This document shows, piece after piece, positions 34,661-43,193 of a DNA stretch of 64,000 bases. Location of the stretch: NCBI RefSeq assembly GCF_003293745.1, contig NZ_PTLZ01000002.1, positions 186,001 to 250,000 on the forward strand. Direction: 5' to 3'. Within the stretch, counting starts at the first letter, position 1. Each line of letters begins with the position of its first letter. Made by a program: the position numbers and the translations under genes. The notes beneath the pieces are model-generated. The model saw only the letters and a list, made by a program, of their open reading frames with translations, ran no database searches and was not told the DNA's origin. Source of the stretch: Herminiimonas fonticola. Its GTDB lineage: Bacteria; Pseudomonadota; Gammaproteobacteria; Burkholderiales; Burkholderiaceae_D.

Positions 34661-36175
34661 ATGAAACCAATTTGGATTGTTGACGACGACGAGTCGATCC
34701 GCTGGGTGCTTGAGAAAGCATTGGCCCGTGAGAATCTTGCAACCAAGAGTTTTTCCAACGCACGTGATGCTATGGAAGCGCTGAAAACCGGCGCCCCTCA
34801 AGTATTGGTATCCGATATACGCATGCCTGGTGAAACCGGTCTTGAATTGCTGCAGGCAGTCAAAGCCAAACATCCGGGTTTGCCGGTGATTATCATCACC
34901 GCGTTCTCTGATCTTGATTCCGCTGTTGCGGCATTTCAAGGTGGTGCATTTGAATATCTGGCCAAACCGTTTGATATCGACAAAGCAGTTGAACTGATAC
35001 GTCGCGCCTTGGAAGAAAGTCTGCGTGAAACCAGCGTAGAACAGGCTTCTGCCGAAACGCCTGAAATTCTCGGTCAGGCACCGGCGATGCAAGATGTTTT
35101 TCGCGCGATCGGTCGTCTCTCTCAATCGAACGTAACGGTGTTGATCACCGGTGAATCTGGTTCGGGTAAAGAACTGGTTGCGCGTGCATTGCATAAACAC
35201 AGCCCACGCGCATCGCAGCCATTCATTGCATTGAATACAGCAGCGATTCCAAAAGACTTGCTGGAGTCGGAACTGTTCGGTCATGAGCGCGGCGCCTTCA
35301 CCGGCGCGCAAGCTTCGCGTCGGGGTCGTTTTGAACAGGCGGATGGCGGCACTTTATTCCTCGATGAAATCGGCGACATGCCTTTCGATTTGCAAACGCG
35401 TTTGCTGCGCGTGTTGTCGGACGGGCATTTCTACCGTGTCGGCGGGCATCAACCGTTGAAGGCGAATGTGCGTGTCATCGCCGCAACGCATCAAAATCTG
35501 GAGCATCGCGTACGCGAAGGCTTGTTCCGCGAGGATTTGTATCATCGCCTGAATGTGATTCGCTTGCGCCTGCCGAGCTTGCGCGAACGTCGTGAAGATA
35601 TTCCTATCCTGACACGTCACTTCCTCGCACAAAGCGCCAAACAACTCGGTGTCGAGGTCAAGCGCATGTCGGAAGGCGCGATGCAGTTTTTGACCAGCCT
35701 CGAACTGCCTGGCAATGTACGTCAACTGGAAAATTTGTGTAACTGGATTACCGTGATGGCACCTGGGCAGACAGTAGAAGCCAAGGACTTGCCGCATGAG
35801 TTGACTGAAGGCCAGGCGTATTCATCGTCCACGCTGCCTGTGTCATCGACGAACGGTGCAGCTTATGTGCAGGAAAGCGATGGCAGTGCAGTCAGCAACA
35901 TCACGCCTCAAGCATCGTCTTTCCAGACTGGTATTCAGGCTGAACACACCAGCTGGATTTCATTGCTGGAAACCGAAGCGGCGAACTTGCTGGCAGCAGG
36001 ACAACCTGAAGTAATGGATGCCTTGGGTCGTCAGTTTGAATCGACCTTGATCAAGATGGCCTTGAAGCATACGCATGGTCGCAAGAACGATGCAGCAGTG
36101 CGTTTGGGGATAGGTCGCAATACCATCACGCGCAAAATCCATGAGTTGGGTATTGACGGTGCGAAAGACGATTGA
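34661..36175 (+). CDS. glnG: nitrogen regulation response regulator NtrC (GlnG)
   Basis: The sigma-54-dependent activator of nitrogen genes. Receiver domain with acidic pocket DDD and phospho-acceptor Asp52 in [13 protein letters not shown]+ domain with Walker A GESGSGKE, the sigma-54 contact GAFTGA, Walker [12 protein letters not shown]; and a C-terminal Fis-type helix-turn-helix ([19 protein letters not shown]). At 504 residues it is slightly longer than E. coli NtrC (469), owing to a Ser/Thr-rich linker before the DNA-binding domain. It probably acts on the sites upstream of glnA about 3.6 kb away. A strong terminator follows. Confidence 0.96.
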   Translation: MKPIWIVDDDESIRWVLEKALARENLATKSFSNARDAMEALKTGAPQVLVSDIRMPGETGLELLQAVKAKHPGLPVIIITAFSDLDSAVAAFQGGAFEYLAKPFDIDKAVELIRRALEESLRETSVEQASAETPEILGQAPAMQDVFRAIGRLSQSNVTVLITGESGSGKELVARALHKHSPRASQPFIALNTAAIPKDLLESELFGHERGAFTGAQASRRGRFEQADGGTLFLDEIGDMPFDLQTRLLRVLSDGHFYRVGGHQPLKANVRVIAATHQNLEHRVREGLFREDLYHRLNVIRLRLPSLRERREDIPILTRHFLAQSAKQLGVEVKRMSEGAMQFLTSLELPGNVRQLENLCNWITVMAPGQTVEAKDLPHELTEGQAYSSSTLPVSSTNGAAYVQESDGSAVSNITPQASSFQTGIQAEHTSWISLLETEAANLLAAGQPEVMDALGRQFESTLIKMALKHTHGRKNDAAVRLGIGRNTITRKIHELGIDGAKDD

Positions 36176-36211
36176 TGGTGTGTTGATCAATCTTGAGTTC
36201 GTGCATTAAAT

Positions 36212-36254
36212 AAAAAAGACCCTGCTTAGTTGAAACTAAGCAGGGTCTTTTTTA
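36212..36254 (+). terminator. bidirectional terminator between ntrC and cheA
   Basis: A 20-bp near-perfect stem (AAAAAAGACCCTGCTTAGTT with GAAA loop and its complement) ends in TTTTTT. It serves ntrC and may also stop the convergent chemotaxis transcript. Confidence 0.9.
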
Positions 36255-36326
36255 TTGTGCAGAGCTGAAGTACGAGCAACTTTTCTCAACAGATAAGGTT
36301 GCGAATGTCAGCTTGAGCGATCGGTT

Positions 36327-38165
36327 TTAAGCGGCCAGTTTTGCTGTGGAGCGACAGCCTTCCAGCAGGAAAGATAATCCAACTACCAATACCAGTTCGC
36401 CCTCAGCCGAGCGGGCAGTGCCGGCAATGCCTGCCACGGTAATCGCTGTCATCGGTTTGATCACCAGGTCGGCGGTACCTTCGACTGCACCAACGGACAG
36501 GATGTATGGTTGCGGCGCAGCGATGACGATGCCGACCCTTTCCATGCCGAGCTCATAGCCTAAGGAACCGGCCAGTGAACGTACCGGCAAGGGTCTTCCC
36601 TGATCGCGTAATACTGGTGCACCGCCTACATGTTCGAATTCTTCCGGCAATTCCACCACACGTTGTACAACCGACATCGGCAAGGCCAATGCTGCATCGG
36701 AACTACGCACCAGCATGGTCGGCACAATGGATAATTCAATCGGCAAACGTATCGAGAAGCGGGTGCCGATGCCAAGTTTGGAGTCGATGGTGATTGCGCC
36801 GCGATTTTTTTCGACTGCTGTTTTCACGACGTCCATGCCAACGCCACGACCGGATACGCTGTTGGCAACTTCCTTGGTGGAGAAACCAGGCAGGAAAACC
36901 AGTTGCAGCATTTCTTCCAGTGTTTGCGCGGCACTTTCGTTGATCAAACCTTTGGAGATGGCTTTGGCGCGCAATTGTTCGCCATTCATGCCTTTGCCAT
37001 CATCGGAAATCTCGATCATGACGCTACTGGCTTCCTGCCATGCCTTCAGAAGGATGACTGACTTGGTCGACTTGCCGTTGGCGATACGGGTCGCATTGTC
37101 TTCAATGCCGTGATCCAGCGAATTGCGCAGCATGTGGACCAATGGGTCGTACAAACTATCGACGACCACGCGATCAACTTCAGTCTCGGCGCCTTCGATT
37201 TGCAGATCGACATCCTTGCCCAGATCCTTCGCCAGTTCGCGCACCAGGCGTGGGAATTTCTGGAAGAGTTTGCCGACTGGTTGCATGCGGGTCGATAGTG
37301 TTGCGCGTTGCAGTTCAGTCGAATAACGCGAGGCACGACTCAAGGTTTCTGCCAATGCTGCCATCAGTGTGGCAGCTTGTCCTTCGACCGGGAATTGTGC
37401 AAGTTTTTCCAGCAGCACGCTAGCCTGATTGGCAGCTTGTACCGATTCGCCGGCAACTTCCAGCAAGGCGTCAAGCTTGACTGCATCGACGCGTATGCTT
37501 TCTTCCTTGATGCCGGCGGTGGCAGCAGTTTTGTTCTCGCTTCGTCTGTCGACACCATCCCAACCGCCTTTTGCTGGTGCAGCAGGCGCGGATGTTGTGG
37601 CTACAGCAGCACTAACTGGTGCGTTTGCAGCGATCGTCGTTGTGGAAACCGGAATGGCCGTGCCTGCAGGAACGACGGCCAGATACAGTGCGTTCCAATC
37701 CAGGCCGTCTGCAGCAACTGCGGCGGCAGTGTCACTCGCAACGGCGCCAGTCGGTGGAGTTGTAGCAGCAGGTACTGCATCTTTACCTTCAATGGCACTG
37801 TTGAGAATATCTTCCAATGCACTTGGCATGGCTGGCAGGCTATTTGGTAGTGCGCCGTTTGATAGTGCAGTTAATTGATCGGCGACGAAACCACTGGCTT
37901 GCAATGCAGCTTCAATGGCAATCGGTGTGACCGGGACTTCGCCGGTGCGCAATGCGTCGAACAGGTTTTCTGTCAGATGGCAGGCGGAGACCATTGCCGG
38001 CAGATTCATGAAACCGGCACCACCTTTGATCGTATGGAAAGAGCGGAAAACGGCGTTGAGTGTATTCAAATCACCAGGGTTGCGCTCGAGACTGAGCAAA
38101 TGCTCTTCTACGTTTGTGGCGAGCTCAAGTGCCTCGACAACGAAATCTTTGAGCATGTCGTCCAT
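36327..38165 (-). CDS. cheA: chemotaxis histidine kinase CheA, compact form
   Basis: The kinase that passes phosphate from chemoreceptor arrays to CheY. The 612-residue protein has an N-terminal HPt domain (phospho-His44 in FRSFHTIKGG) and an Ala/Thr/Pro-rich linker (about 130-215). It then has a dimerisation helix pair, the ATPase domain (HMLRNSLDHGIED, SDDGKGMN, GRGVGMDVVK) and a C-terminal CheW-like domain. I see no P2 CheY-binding domain; the linker occupies its place. The start overlaps the stop of cheZ by one base, so the two are translationally coupled. No cheY, cheW or receptor gene is near. Confidence 0.9.
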   Translation of the reverse strand: MDDMLKDFVVEALELATNVEEHLLSLERNPGDLNTLNAVFRSFHTIKGGAGFMNLPAMVSACHLTENLFDALRTGEVPVTPIAIEAALQASGFVADQLTALSNGALPNSLPAMPSALEDILNSAIEGKDAVPAATTPPTGAVASDTAAAVAADGLDWNALYLAVVPAGTAIPVSTTTIAANAPVSAAVATTSAPAAPAKGGWDGVDRRSENKTAATAGIKEESIRVDAVKLDALLEVAGESVQAANQASVLLEKLAQFPVEGQAATLMAALAETLSRASRYSTELQRATLSTRMQPVGKLFQKFPRLVRELAKDLGKDVDLQIEGAETEVDRVVVDSLYDPLVHMLRNSLDHGIEDNATRIANGKSTKSVILLKAWQEASSVMIEISDDGKGMNGEQLRAKAISKGLINESAAQTLEEMLQLVFLPGFSTKEVANSVSGRGVGMDVVKTAVEKNRGAITIDSKLGIGTRFSIRLPIELSIVPTMLVRSSDAALALPMSVVQRVVELPEEFEHVGGAPVLRDQGRPLPVRSLAGSLGYELGMERVGIVIAAPQPYILSVGAVEGTADLVIKPMTAITVAGIAGTARSAEGELVLVVGLSFLLEGCRSTAKLAA

Positions 38166-38950
38166 TAGAACCCCAGATCTGCAAGAAGGTCGTCAACGTC
38201 GTCCTGCACCATCGCAATGGTTGGTGCAGATGGGCCGTTCAACAATTCAACAGGTGTGTCGGCAGGTTTGGCTTCCGCACGCGCGGCTTTGATTTCCGGC
38301 GGAGCATTGTCGCGTAGCAGTTGGGCCAATTCGCTTTCTGCTTTGTGCGTGATGGTGACAATCCTCTTGATCAACTGACCTGTGATGTCCTGGAAATCCT
38401 GCGCCATCATGATTTCCAGAAGACGAGCTTTTTCGGCCTCGGTGACTATGACCACTTTATTGGAAAATTGGCGCGAGTCGTTTGCCAATGTTTTAAATTC
38501 TTCCACGTTCAGTTTGCCATCGAACAATTGGCCCCAACGTGTATTTATATCCTTGGCAGTTTTGGACAAGGCATCTTGTTCGGGCATGCCGATATCGATT
38601 GCGTTCAAGACCTTGTTCGCAGCTTGCTCGGTCAGCGTGGCGACGTACTCAAGGCGGCCTTGTGCGTCAGTGATTTGTGATGCGACATCCGATAAAGAGC
38701 GGTCGTAACCGAGTTCGCGCAAGGAGTCGTGCAGCAAACGAACAATGCCGCCCAAACGTTCAAACATCGGCTTGTCGGATACATCTTCGCTAGAGTTGGC
38801 TGCCGGCGAGGGCGCTGCAGTTGCTGCAGGAGTTGGAGGAGTCGCCGGTGCCACTGCAGCGGCTGCCGGCGCGACCGGCGCTACTGTTTCTGCACGTTGG
38901 GCGGAAATTTCTTCAAACAATGCATCAAAATCATCCAGGTCGCCGCTCAT
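38165..38950 (-). CDS. cheZ: CheY-P phosphatase CheZ
   Basis: Removes phosphate from CheY. The 261-residue protein has an acidic N-terminus, an Ala/Pro-rich linker (23-52), then a long helical hairpin with the catalytic region MMAQDFQDITGQLIKR. There Asp188 and Gln192 correspond to the enterobacterial Asp143 and Gln147. The C-terminal CheY-binding peptide is DDVDDLLADLGF. The linker and extended N-terminus make it longer than E. coli CheZ (214). It is first in a two-gene cheZ-cheA unit, an unusual order, since cheZ normally follows cheY. Confidence 0.93.
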   Translation of the reverse strand: MSGDLDDFDALFEEISAQRAETVAPVAPAAAAVAPATPPTPAATAAPSPAANSSEDVSDKPMFERLGGIVRLLHDSLRELGYDRSLSDVASQITDAQGRLEYVATLTEQAANKVLNAIDIGMPEQDALSKTAKDINTRWGQLFDGKLNVEEFKTLANDSRQFSNKVVIVTEAEKARLLEIMMAQDFQDITGQLIKRIVTITHKAESELAQLLRDNAPPEIKAARAEAKPADTPVELLNGPSAPTIAMVQDDVDDLLADLGF

Positions 38951-39495
38951 CTAATTTCTCTCTGTCTTGTTATTCGTTTGTACCGCTTGCATCTTGGCAT
39001 TCCCTGGGGAGCGCGTCAGCAATACAAGATTGTCGTGTGTAACTCTGCAATATTGCGCCATTCCATTTAAACAAGTCATGAGTAGGCACAACGATTTTGC
39101 GTATTAACCTGAGGCAATAATACCCAGATTTAGAGGGAGCGCATAGTTATTCAAGACAAGTTTTCAATGCGACGCAACAATTGCAAAATTTGGTTAAAAG
39201 AGAAGAGGATTTTGCGAATTTCAGCAGGTTTTTCTTGCTTCTGGGAATGAAATATGAGGTGCTTTTCCCGGTCGCGAACAATGGGCTTGGATGGGTATGC
39301 TTGTGCCATGTCGTTTGACGCGATGTTCCCTCGCGCCTACACTGCAGCTACTTTTATTTGGCCCCGGGTTTTACTTATGTGCAGAGGTGAAATCTACCTT
39401 CGTATGAGTGCGATTTTCAATTCGGCGGCGCAGATGCTTATTAACATGGCAGTTTCATTTTCAAGGATAGGGACCCTCTCGAGGGTACGGCAAGC
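38951..39495. other. 545-bp region between divergent cheZ and cobT
   Basis: It must carry both promoters. I see no cobalamin riboswitch, although cobT opens a cobalamin operon. The frame 39254-39499, which ends over the cobT start (ATGA), has poor composition and I do not call it. A small inverted repeat lies at the cobT ribosome binding site. Confidence 0.4.
39473..39486 (+). promoter_or_regulatory. inverted repeat at the cobT ribosome binding site
   Basis: ACCCT-CTCG-AGGGT, with the 3' arm (GAGGG) being the likely Shine-Dalgarno sequence ten bases before the ATG. A weak hairpin could modulate initiation. Confidence 0.3.
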
Positions 39496-40539
39496 ATGAC
39501 ATTTTCTTCTATCCCTTTTACTCATGATGTGGCGCTAGACCGGGCTTTGGACGCCGCGATCAATAACAAAACCAAGCCATTGGGCAGTCTTGGCATGCTG
39601 GAATCGCTTGCCAAACAGATAGGTTTGATTCAGCAGACTACGCAAGCAAGCATCAACGATCCGGCATTGATCGTGTTTGCTGGTGATCATGGCGTGGTTG
39701 CGGAAAACATTTCCGCCTTCCCGCAAAGCGTGACCTGGCAAATGATGGAAAATTTCCTTGCTGGCGGGGCGGCAATCAACGTTTTTGCGCGACAAAACAA
39801 GTGTGCACTGCATATCGTCGATGCTGGTGTTAATCATGATTTTGGGCCGCGTGATGGTTTGCTCGATCGCAAGGTGGCATATGGCACGCGCAATTTTGCG
39901 CAAGAGCCGGCGATGACTGCAGAGCAGTGTGCGCAAGCAATGCAGAGCGGTGCGGATCTGGTCGCAGGGCTGACGGGCAATGTAGTAGGTTTCGGCGAAA
40001 TGGGCATAGGCAATACGACGGCCGCCGCTGCCATCATGCATGCAATCACAAAAATTCCGGTGGCGGAATGTGTGGGTGCCGGAACAGGTTTGGCACCCAG
40101 CGGTGTGCAGCACAAACAAAAAGTGGTGGAGGCAGCGATTGCATTTCATGCTCCTGTCATATCGGTAGGCGAACCTTTGGGTATTCTCGCAAGCTTCGGT
40201 GGGTTTGAAGTTGCAATGATTGCAGGCGCGATGCTGGCAGCAGCCGAGCGCCGGATGGTGATATTGATCGACGGTTTTATTATCACGAGTGCCTTGCTGG
40301 TCGCGGCGCGTTTGCAGCCCGCTATCCTTGATTATTGCGTATTCGCCCATTGCTCGGACGAGCACGGCCACAGGCAAATGCTGGCTTACCTGAAAGGACG
40401 GCCGGTTTTGCAAATGGGTTTGCGTCTGGGTGAAGGAACAGGGGCTGTACTGGCTTTGCCGCTGCTGCAGGCTTCAGTGAATTTTCTGCGTGAAATGGCA
40501 ACCTTCGATTCGGCCGATGTGAGTAAAAAGAGCGCATAG
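39496..40539 (+). CDS. cobT: nicotinate-nucleotide-dimethylbenzimidazole phosphoribosyltransferase
   Basis: Activates the lower ligand of cobalamin by making alpha-ribazole phosphate from dimethylbenzimidazole and nicotinate mononucleotide. The 347-residue sequence shows the family marks KTKPLGSLG, FAGDHGV, GFGEMGIGNTT and CVGAGTGL. Length is standard. cobS follows after three bases and cobC 11 bases later, so these three genes form one operon for late nucleotide-loop assembly. The source of dimethylbenzimidazole is not encoded in the window (no bluB seen). Confidence 0.96.
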   Translation: MTFSSIPFTHDVALDRALDAAINNKTKPLGSLGMLESLAKQIGLIQQTTQASINDPALIVFAGDHGVVAENISAFPQSVTWQMMENFLAGGAAINVFARQNKCALHIVDAGVNHDFGPRDGLLDRKVAYGTRNFAQEPAMTAEQCAQAMQSGADLVAGLTGNVVGFGEMGIGNTTAAAAIMHAITKIPVAECVGAGTGLAPSGVQHKQKVVEAAIAFHAPVISVGEPLGILASFGGFEVAMIAGAMLAAAERRMVILIDGFIITSALLVAARLQPAILDYCVFAHCSDEHGHRQMLAYLKGRPVLQMGLRLGEGTGAVLALPLLQASVNFLREMATFDSADVSKKSA

Positions 40540-40542
40540 AAA

Positions 40543-41370
40543 ATGATGGAACCGGATATTATTCTCGATACAACTTGGCGTGCGCGTTGCTTGCAGTGTT
40601 GCATTCGTCAGCTGCGACTGTTCTTCATCGCCCTGCAATTTTTTACCCGGATACAAATCCCGCGGTGGGTAGGTTTTGACGAACGCTGGCTGCAACATGC
40701 TTCACGGTATTTCCCTGCGGTCGGTATCGTTGTCGCGCTGGTGACTGTACTGGTTTATGTCATCGCCTCGTTGTTGTGGACGCAATCGATAGCGGTGCTG
40801 CTATCGACGATAGCCGGCATTTATTTGACGGGCGCTTTTCATGAAGATGGTTTTGCCGATACCTGCGATGGTTTTGGCGGCGGTACGAGTAGCGAGCGCG
40901 TGCTCGAGATCATGAAGGATTCGCGCATAGGCGCCTACGGTGCAATTGGTATTGGTTTGATGCTGGCGTTGAAATGGATGACGCTTTCCAGCCTGCCATC
41001 GCCGGTAGTGGTTGTTACTTTGCTGGTTGCGCATCCGGTTTCACGTCTGGCTGCAGTCAGTTTGGTATGGCGGATGGATTATGCAAAAGCGAACGGCAAG
41101 GCGAAACCAATCGGCCAGGAGATGTCTAATCAAGAGTTTTGCATTGCCACTGCGACGACCTTATTGCCGATAGTCATACTTTGCTTGACCGGATTAATGC
41201 CTTTGCTTGCAATACTTACAGGCAGTCTTTTTGCTGCGCTGGTGTCCTTGTGGTTGGCAAGAATGTTTCAGCGTCGCATAGGTGGTTATACCGGTGATTG
41301 TCTAGGCGCCGTGCAGCAAGTTGCAGAAGTTGCTTTCTATCTGGGTGTGCTCGCCACTATTGCTTATTGA
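40543..41370 (+). CDS. cobS: adenosylcobinamide-GDP ribazoletransferase (cobalamin synthase)
   Basis: An integral membrane enzyme that joins adenosylcobinamide-GDP to alpha-ribazole (phosphate). It has 275 residues with five to seven hydrophobic helices, and the signature FHEDGFADTCDGFGGG with catalytic acidic residues, followed by MKDSRIGAYG. The N-terminal 25 residues (MMEPDIILDTTWRARCLQCC) are more polar and Cys-rich than usual; the core starts at LRLFFIALQFFTRI, so the true start might be later. It lies between cobT and cobC. Confidence 0.95.
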   Translation: MMEPDIILDTTWRARCLQCCIRQLRLFFIALQFFTRIQIPRWVGFDERWLQHASRYFPAVGIVVALVTVLVYVIASLLWTQSIAVLLSTIAGIYLTGAFHEDGFADTCDGFGGGTSSERVLEIMKDSRIGAYGAIGIGLMLALKWMTLSSLPSPVVVVTLLVAHPVSRLAAVSLVWRMDYAKANGKAKPIGQEMSNQEFCIATATTLLPIVILCLTGLMPLLAILTGSLFAALVSLWLARMFQRRIGGYTGDCLGAVQQVAEVAFYLGVLATIAY

Positions 41371-41381
41371 GGGGTTCTCAT

Positions 41382-41936
41382 ATGCACCTTTATCTCGTTC
41401 GCCATCCACGGCCCATAGTCGCTGCCAATACCTGTTATGGAAGCACCGATTTAGAGGTGACGGCGGAAGAGTTGGCGCTGGCGCATGCATCCTTGCTGCC
41501 GGTATTGCCAAAGAAGGCCGTGCTGTTTTCCAGCCCCTTGCGTCGTTGCAGAGAGTTAAGTGCCAGCCTGGCGGAAACGCTGGGATGCCAGGCACCGACT
41601 TACGATGAGCGTTTGGCAGAAATGCATTTCGGCGATTGGGAAATGCGCTCATGGGATGATATCCCGCGTGCATCTGTCAATGCGTGGAGCAATGACATGG
41701 TCGCTTATCAACCTGGCGGCGGCGAGAGTGTGCTGCAGGTTGCACAACGCGTACGCGCGTTTCGCGATGAGTTATCTGGCTTGAATATCGAACATGCCAT
41801 CGTGATTTGTCACGCCGGCATTATTCGCTTGCTGGCAGCCTGCGAACACGGCTTGTCAATTCCCGAGATGGCTTTATACGCCGCACAAAAACCGCACAAG
41901 ATTCGCTATGGTGAATTGCTAGTGGTGGATTGCTAG
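41382..41936 (+). CDS. cobC: alpha-ribazole phosphatase-type histidine phosphatase
   Basis: Removes the phosphate from adenosylcobalamin-5'-phosphate or alpha-ribazole phosphate. I start at the ATG at 41382 (184 residues), with GAGGGG upstream; the longer frame from 41298 overlaps cobS and adds an Arg/Cys-rich shadow. The catalytic motif is LVRHPRP, with Pro where most family members have Gly (RHG). The second His is in ICHAGIIR, and the acid is probably Glu in LAEMHFGDWE. Context in the cobTSC operon supports the role. Confidence 0.88.
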   Translation: MHLYLVRHPRPIVAANTCYGSTDLEVTAEELALAHASLLPVLPKKAVLFSSPLRRCRELSASLAETLGCQAPTYDERLAEMHFGDWEMRSWDDIPRASVNAWSNDMVAYQPGGGESVLQVAQRVRAFRDELSGLNIEHAIVICHAGIIRLLAACEHGLSIPEMALYAAQKPHKIRYGELLVVDC

Positions 41937-41938
41937 GA

Positions 41939-42718
41939 TTACTTAAGCTGTTTCGCAGCAAGATATAAAACCTGCGCTGCTGCTTGCGCCGAGATGACAT
42001 CTCTTCCCCACGGTTTGCGTTCGCTAGGCAGGGTACGCAACCAGCCAAACGTGCGCGCCGCCCGCATCACTTCACGCTGTATATCTTTTCCATCCTGTCG
42101 CAGATAAAGCAAAAAGTGTTGAACAATTTGTTGTGCATCCATGTTCAGGATGTAAGCAGTGGAGTGCAGATACAACAGCCAGTCGCGCGCCTGTGCCGAA
42201 GCCAGCGGCATGCTCTTGATCGGGTCGTCTTCAAAATCGATGAAGCTCACGGTGCCGTCGTGCCAAATCATATTTCGTGCAAAACACTGGCTGGCATTTT
42301 GACCCAGGCGATGCAGTTGCAAAATCGCCTGCAAACCGCTTTCCCAATAACTCAAAATTTTCTCTGGATCTTGCCGTAACAATTGATCAATCGAAGTTTT
42401 TCCGAGAAAAGAAATTGCAAACCATTGCGGCGTCACGTGCAGCACTTCCGGTACAGACACGCCTGCTGCTGCTAGCGAACGCAAGCGCGCGACTTCAATT
42501 GCCTGCGCAGCCGTGCCGCCAGGAGCCGGTACAGCGCGCAGCATAGGTTGACGCAAGACACATGCAAGCGTATTCAGTACCGGATAACCCCAATGTTTGA
42601 GCGGTGCCTCCAAACGTTTGACGATAACAGGCTGACCATCCACCTCCAGCAATGCGGTGCGGTCGGACGTGAGCGCCAACTGTGCGTCTATCGTTGTTAT
42701 TTGTTCGGGAGTAAACAT
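41939..42718 (-). CDS. protein kinase-fold hypothetical protein
   Basis: A 259-residue protein with marks of the eukaryotic-like or lipopolysaccharide kinase fold. There is an ATP-lysine region QPVIVKRLEA, a catalytic-loop-like ARNMIWHDG, and a metal-binding FIDFEDDP in place of DFG. The C-terminal third (WLLYLHSTAYIL) is helical. Whether it phosphorylates a protein, a sugar of LPS or a small molecule is unknown. It is convergent to cobC (two-base gap) and divergent from the riboswitch leader of the first receptor, so its place among cobalamin genes may be accidental. Confidence 0.65.
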   Translation of the reverse strand: MFTPEQITTIDAQLALTSDRTALLEVDGQPVIVKRLEAPLKHWGYPVLNTLACVLRQPMLRAVPAPGGTAAQAIEVARLRSLAAAGVSVPEVLHVTPQWFAISFLGKTSIDQLLRQDPEKILSYWESGLQAILQLHRLGQNASQCFARNMIWHDGTVSFIDFEDDPIKSMPLASAQARDWLLYLHSTAYILNMDAQQIVQHFLLYLRQDGKDIQREVMRAARTFGWLRTLPSERKPWGRDVISAQAAAQVLYLAAKQLK

Positions 42719-42852
42719 GCAATGAGTGGATGGCCGGGCAAGGCTGGATTATAGACCAGCGCTCTATGTGGCGACAGTCTGTGATCATGCAAATGAACAG
42801 GTAAAAGTCAGCGCTGTTGCCGCAGATGGGTGTGCGCCGTACAATGGCGCAG

Positions 42853-43045
42853 TTTTGGTGCTCGCGGACATGTTCATGTCTGCAGTTAAACGGGAAACAC
42901 GAAGCCGTCAGGCCAAGGTGTGCTGCCCCCGCAACGGTAAAACAAGCGTCACAATCATCAGGTGACCAATCATTTCTCGAGACCACTGTGCAGTTGCATG
43001 GGAAGGTGAAATGGTTTGCTTGTCAGCCCGGATACCGGCCAGAAC
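42853..43045 (+). promoter_or_regulatory. cobalamin riboswitch 1
   Basis: Contains GGTGCTCGCGG, TTAAACGGGAA, GGTGTGCTGCCCCCGCAACG, CACTGTG, TGGGAAGG and the B12 box AGCCCGGATACCGGCC, in order. It precedes the first TonB-dependent receptor by about 150 bases. Cobalamin binding is expected to reduce receptor synthesis. Confidence 0.95.
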
Positions 43046-43193
43046 AGGTGAAAGCAATGCGAACGGGGAACGTCGCAAGTGCGCGTCTGCATAAAATTGC
43101 ACGATGTCTGCTTGCTCTGATAGCCCTTGTCCCATTCTTTCGTTGAACTCGACTCGCGGGGAAGCAAGTCGAGTGCTCCTTATCAAAGAAGAC

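Noticed and set aside
39254-39499. 81-codon ORF whose TGA overlaps the cobT ATG
   Set aside because: The overlap looks like translational coupling, but the product has no plausible fold, is rich in Met, Arg and Ser, and lacks a ribosome binding site.
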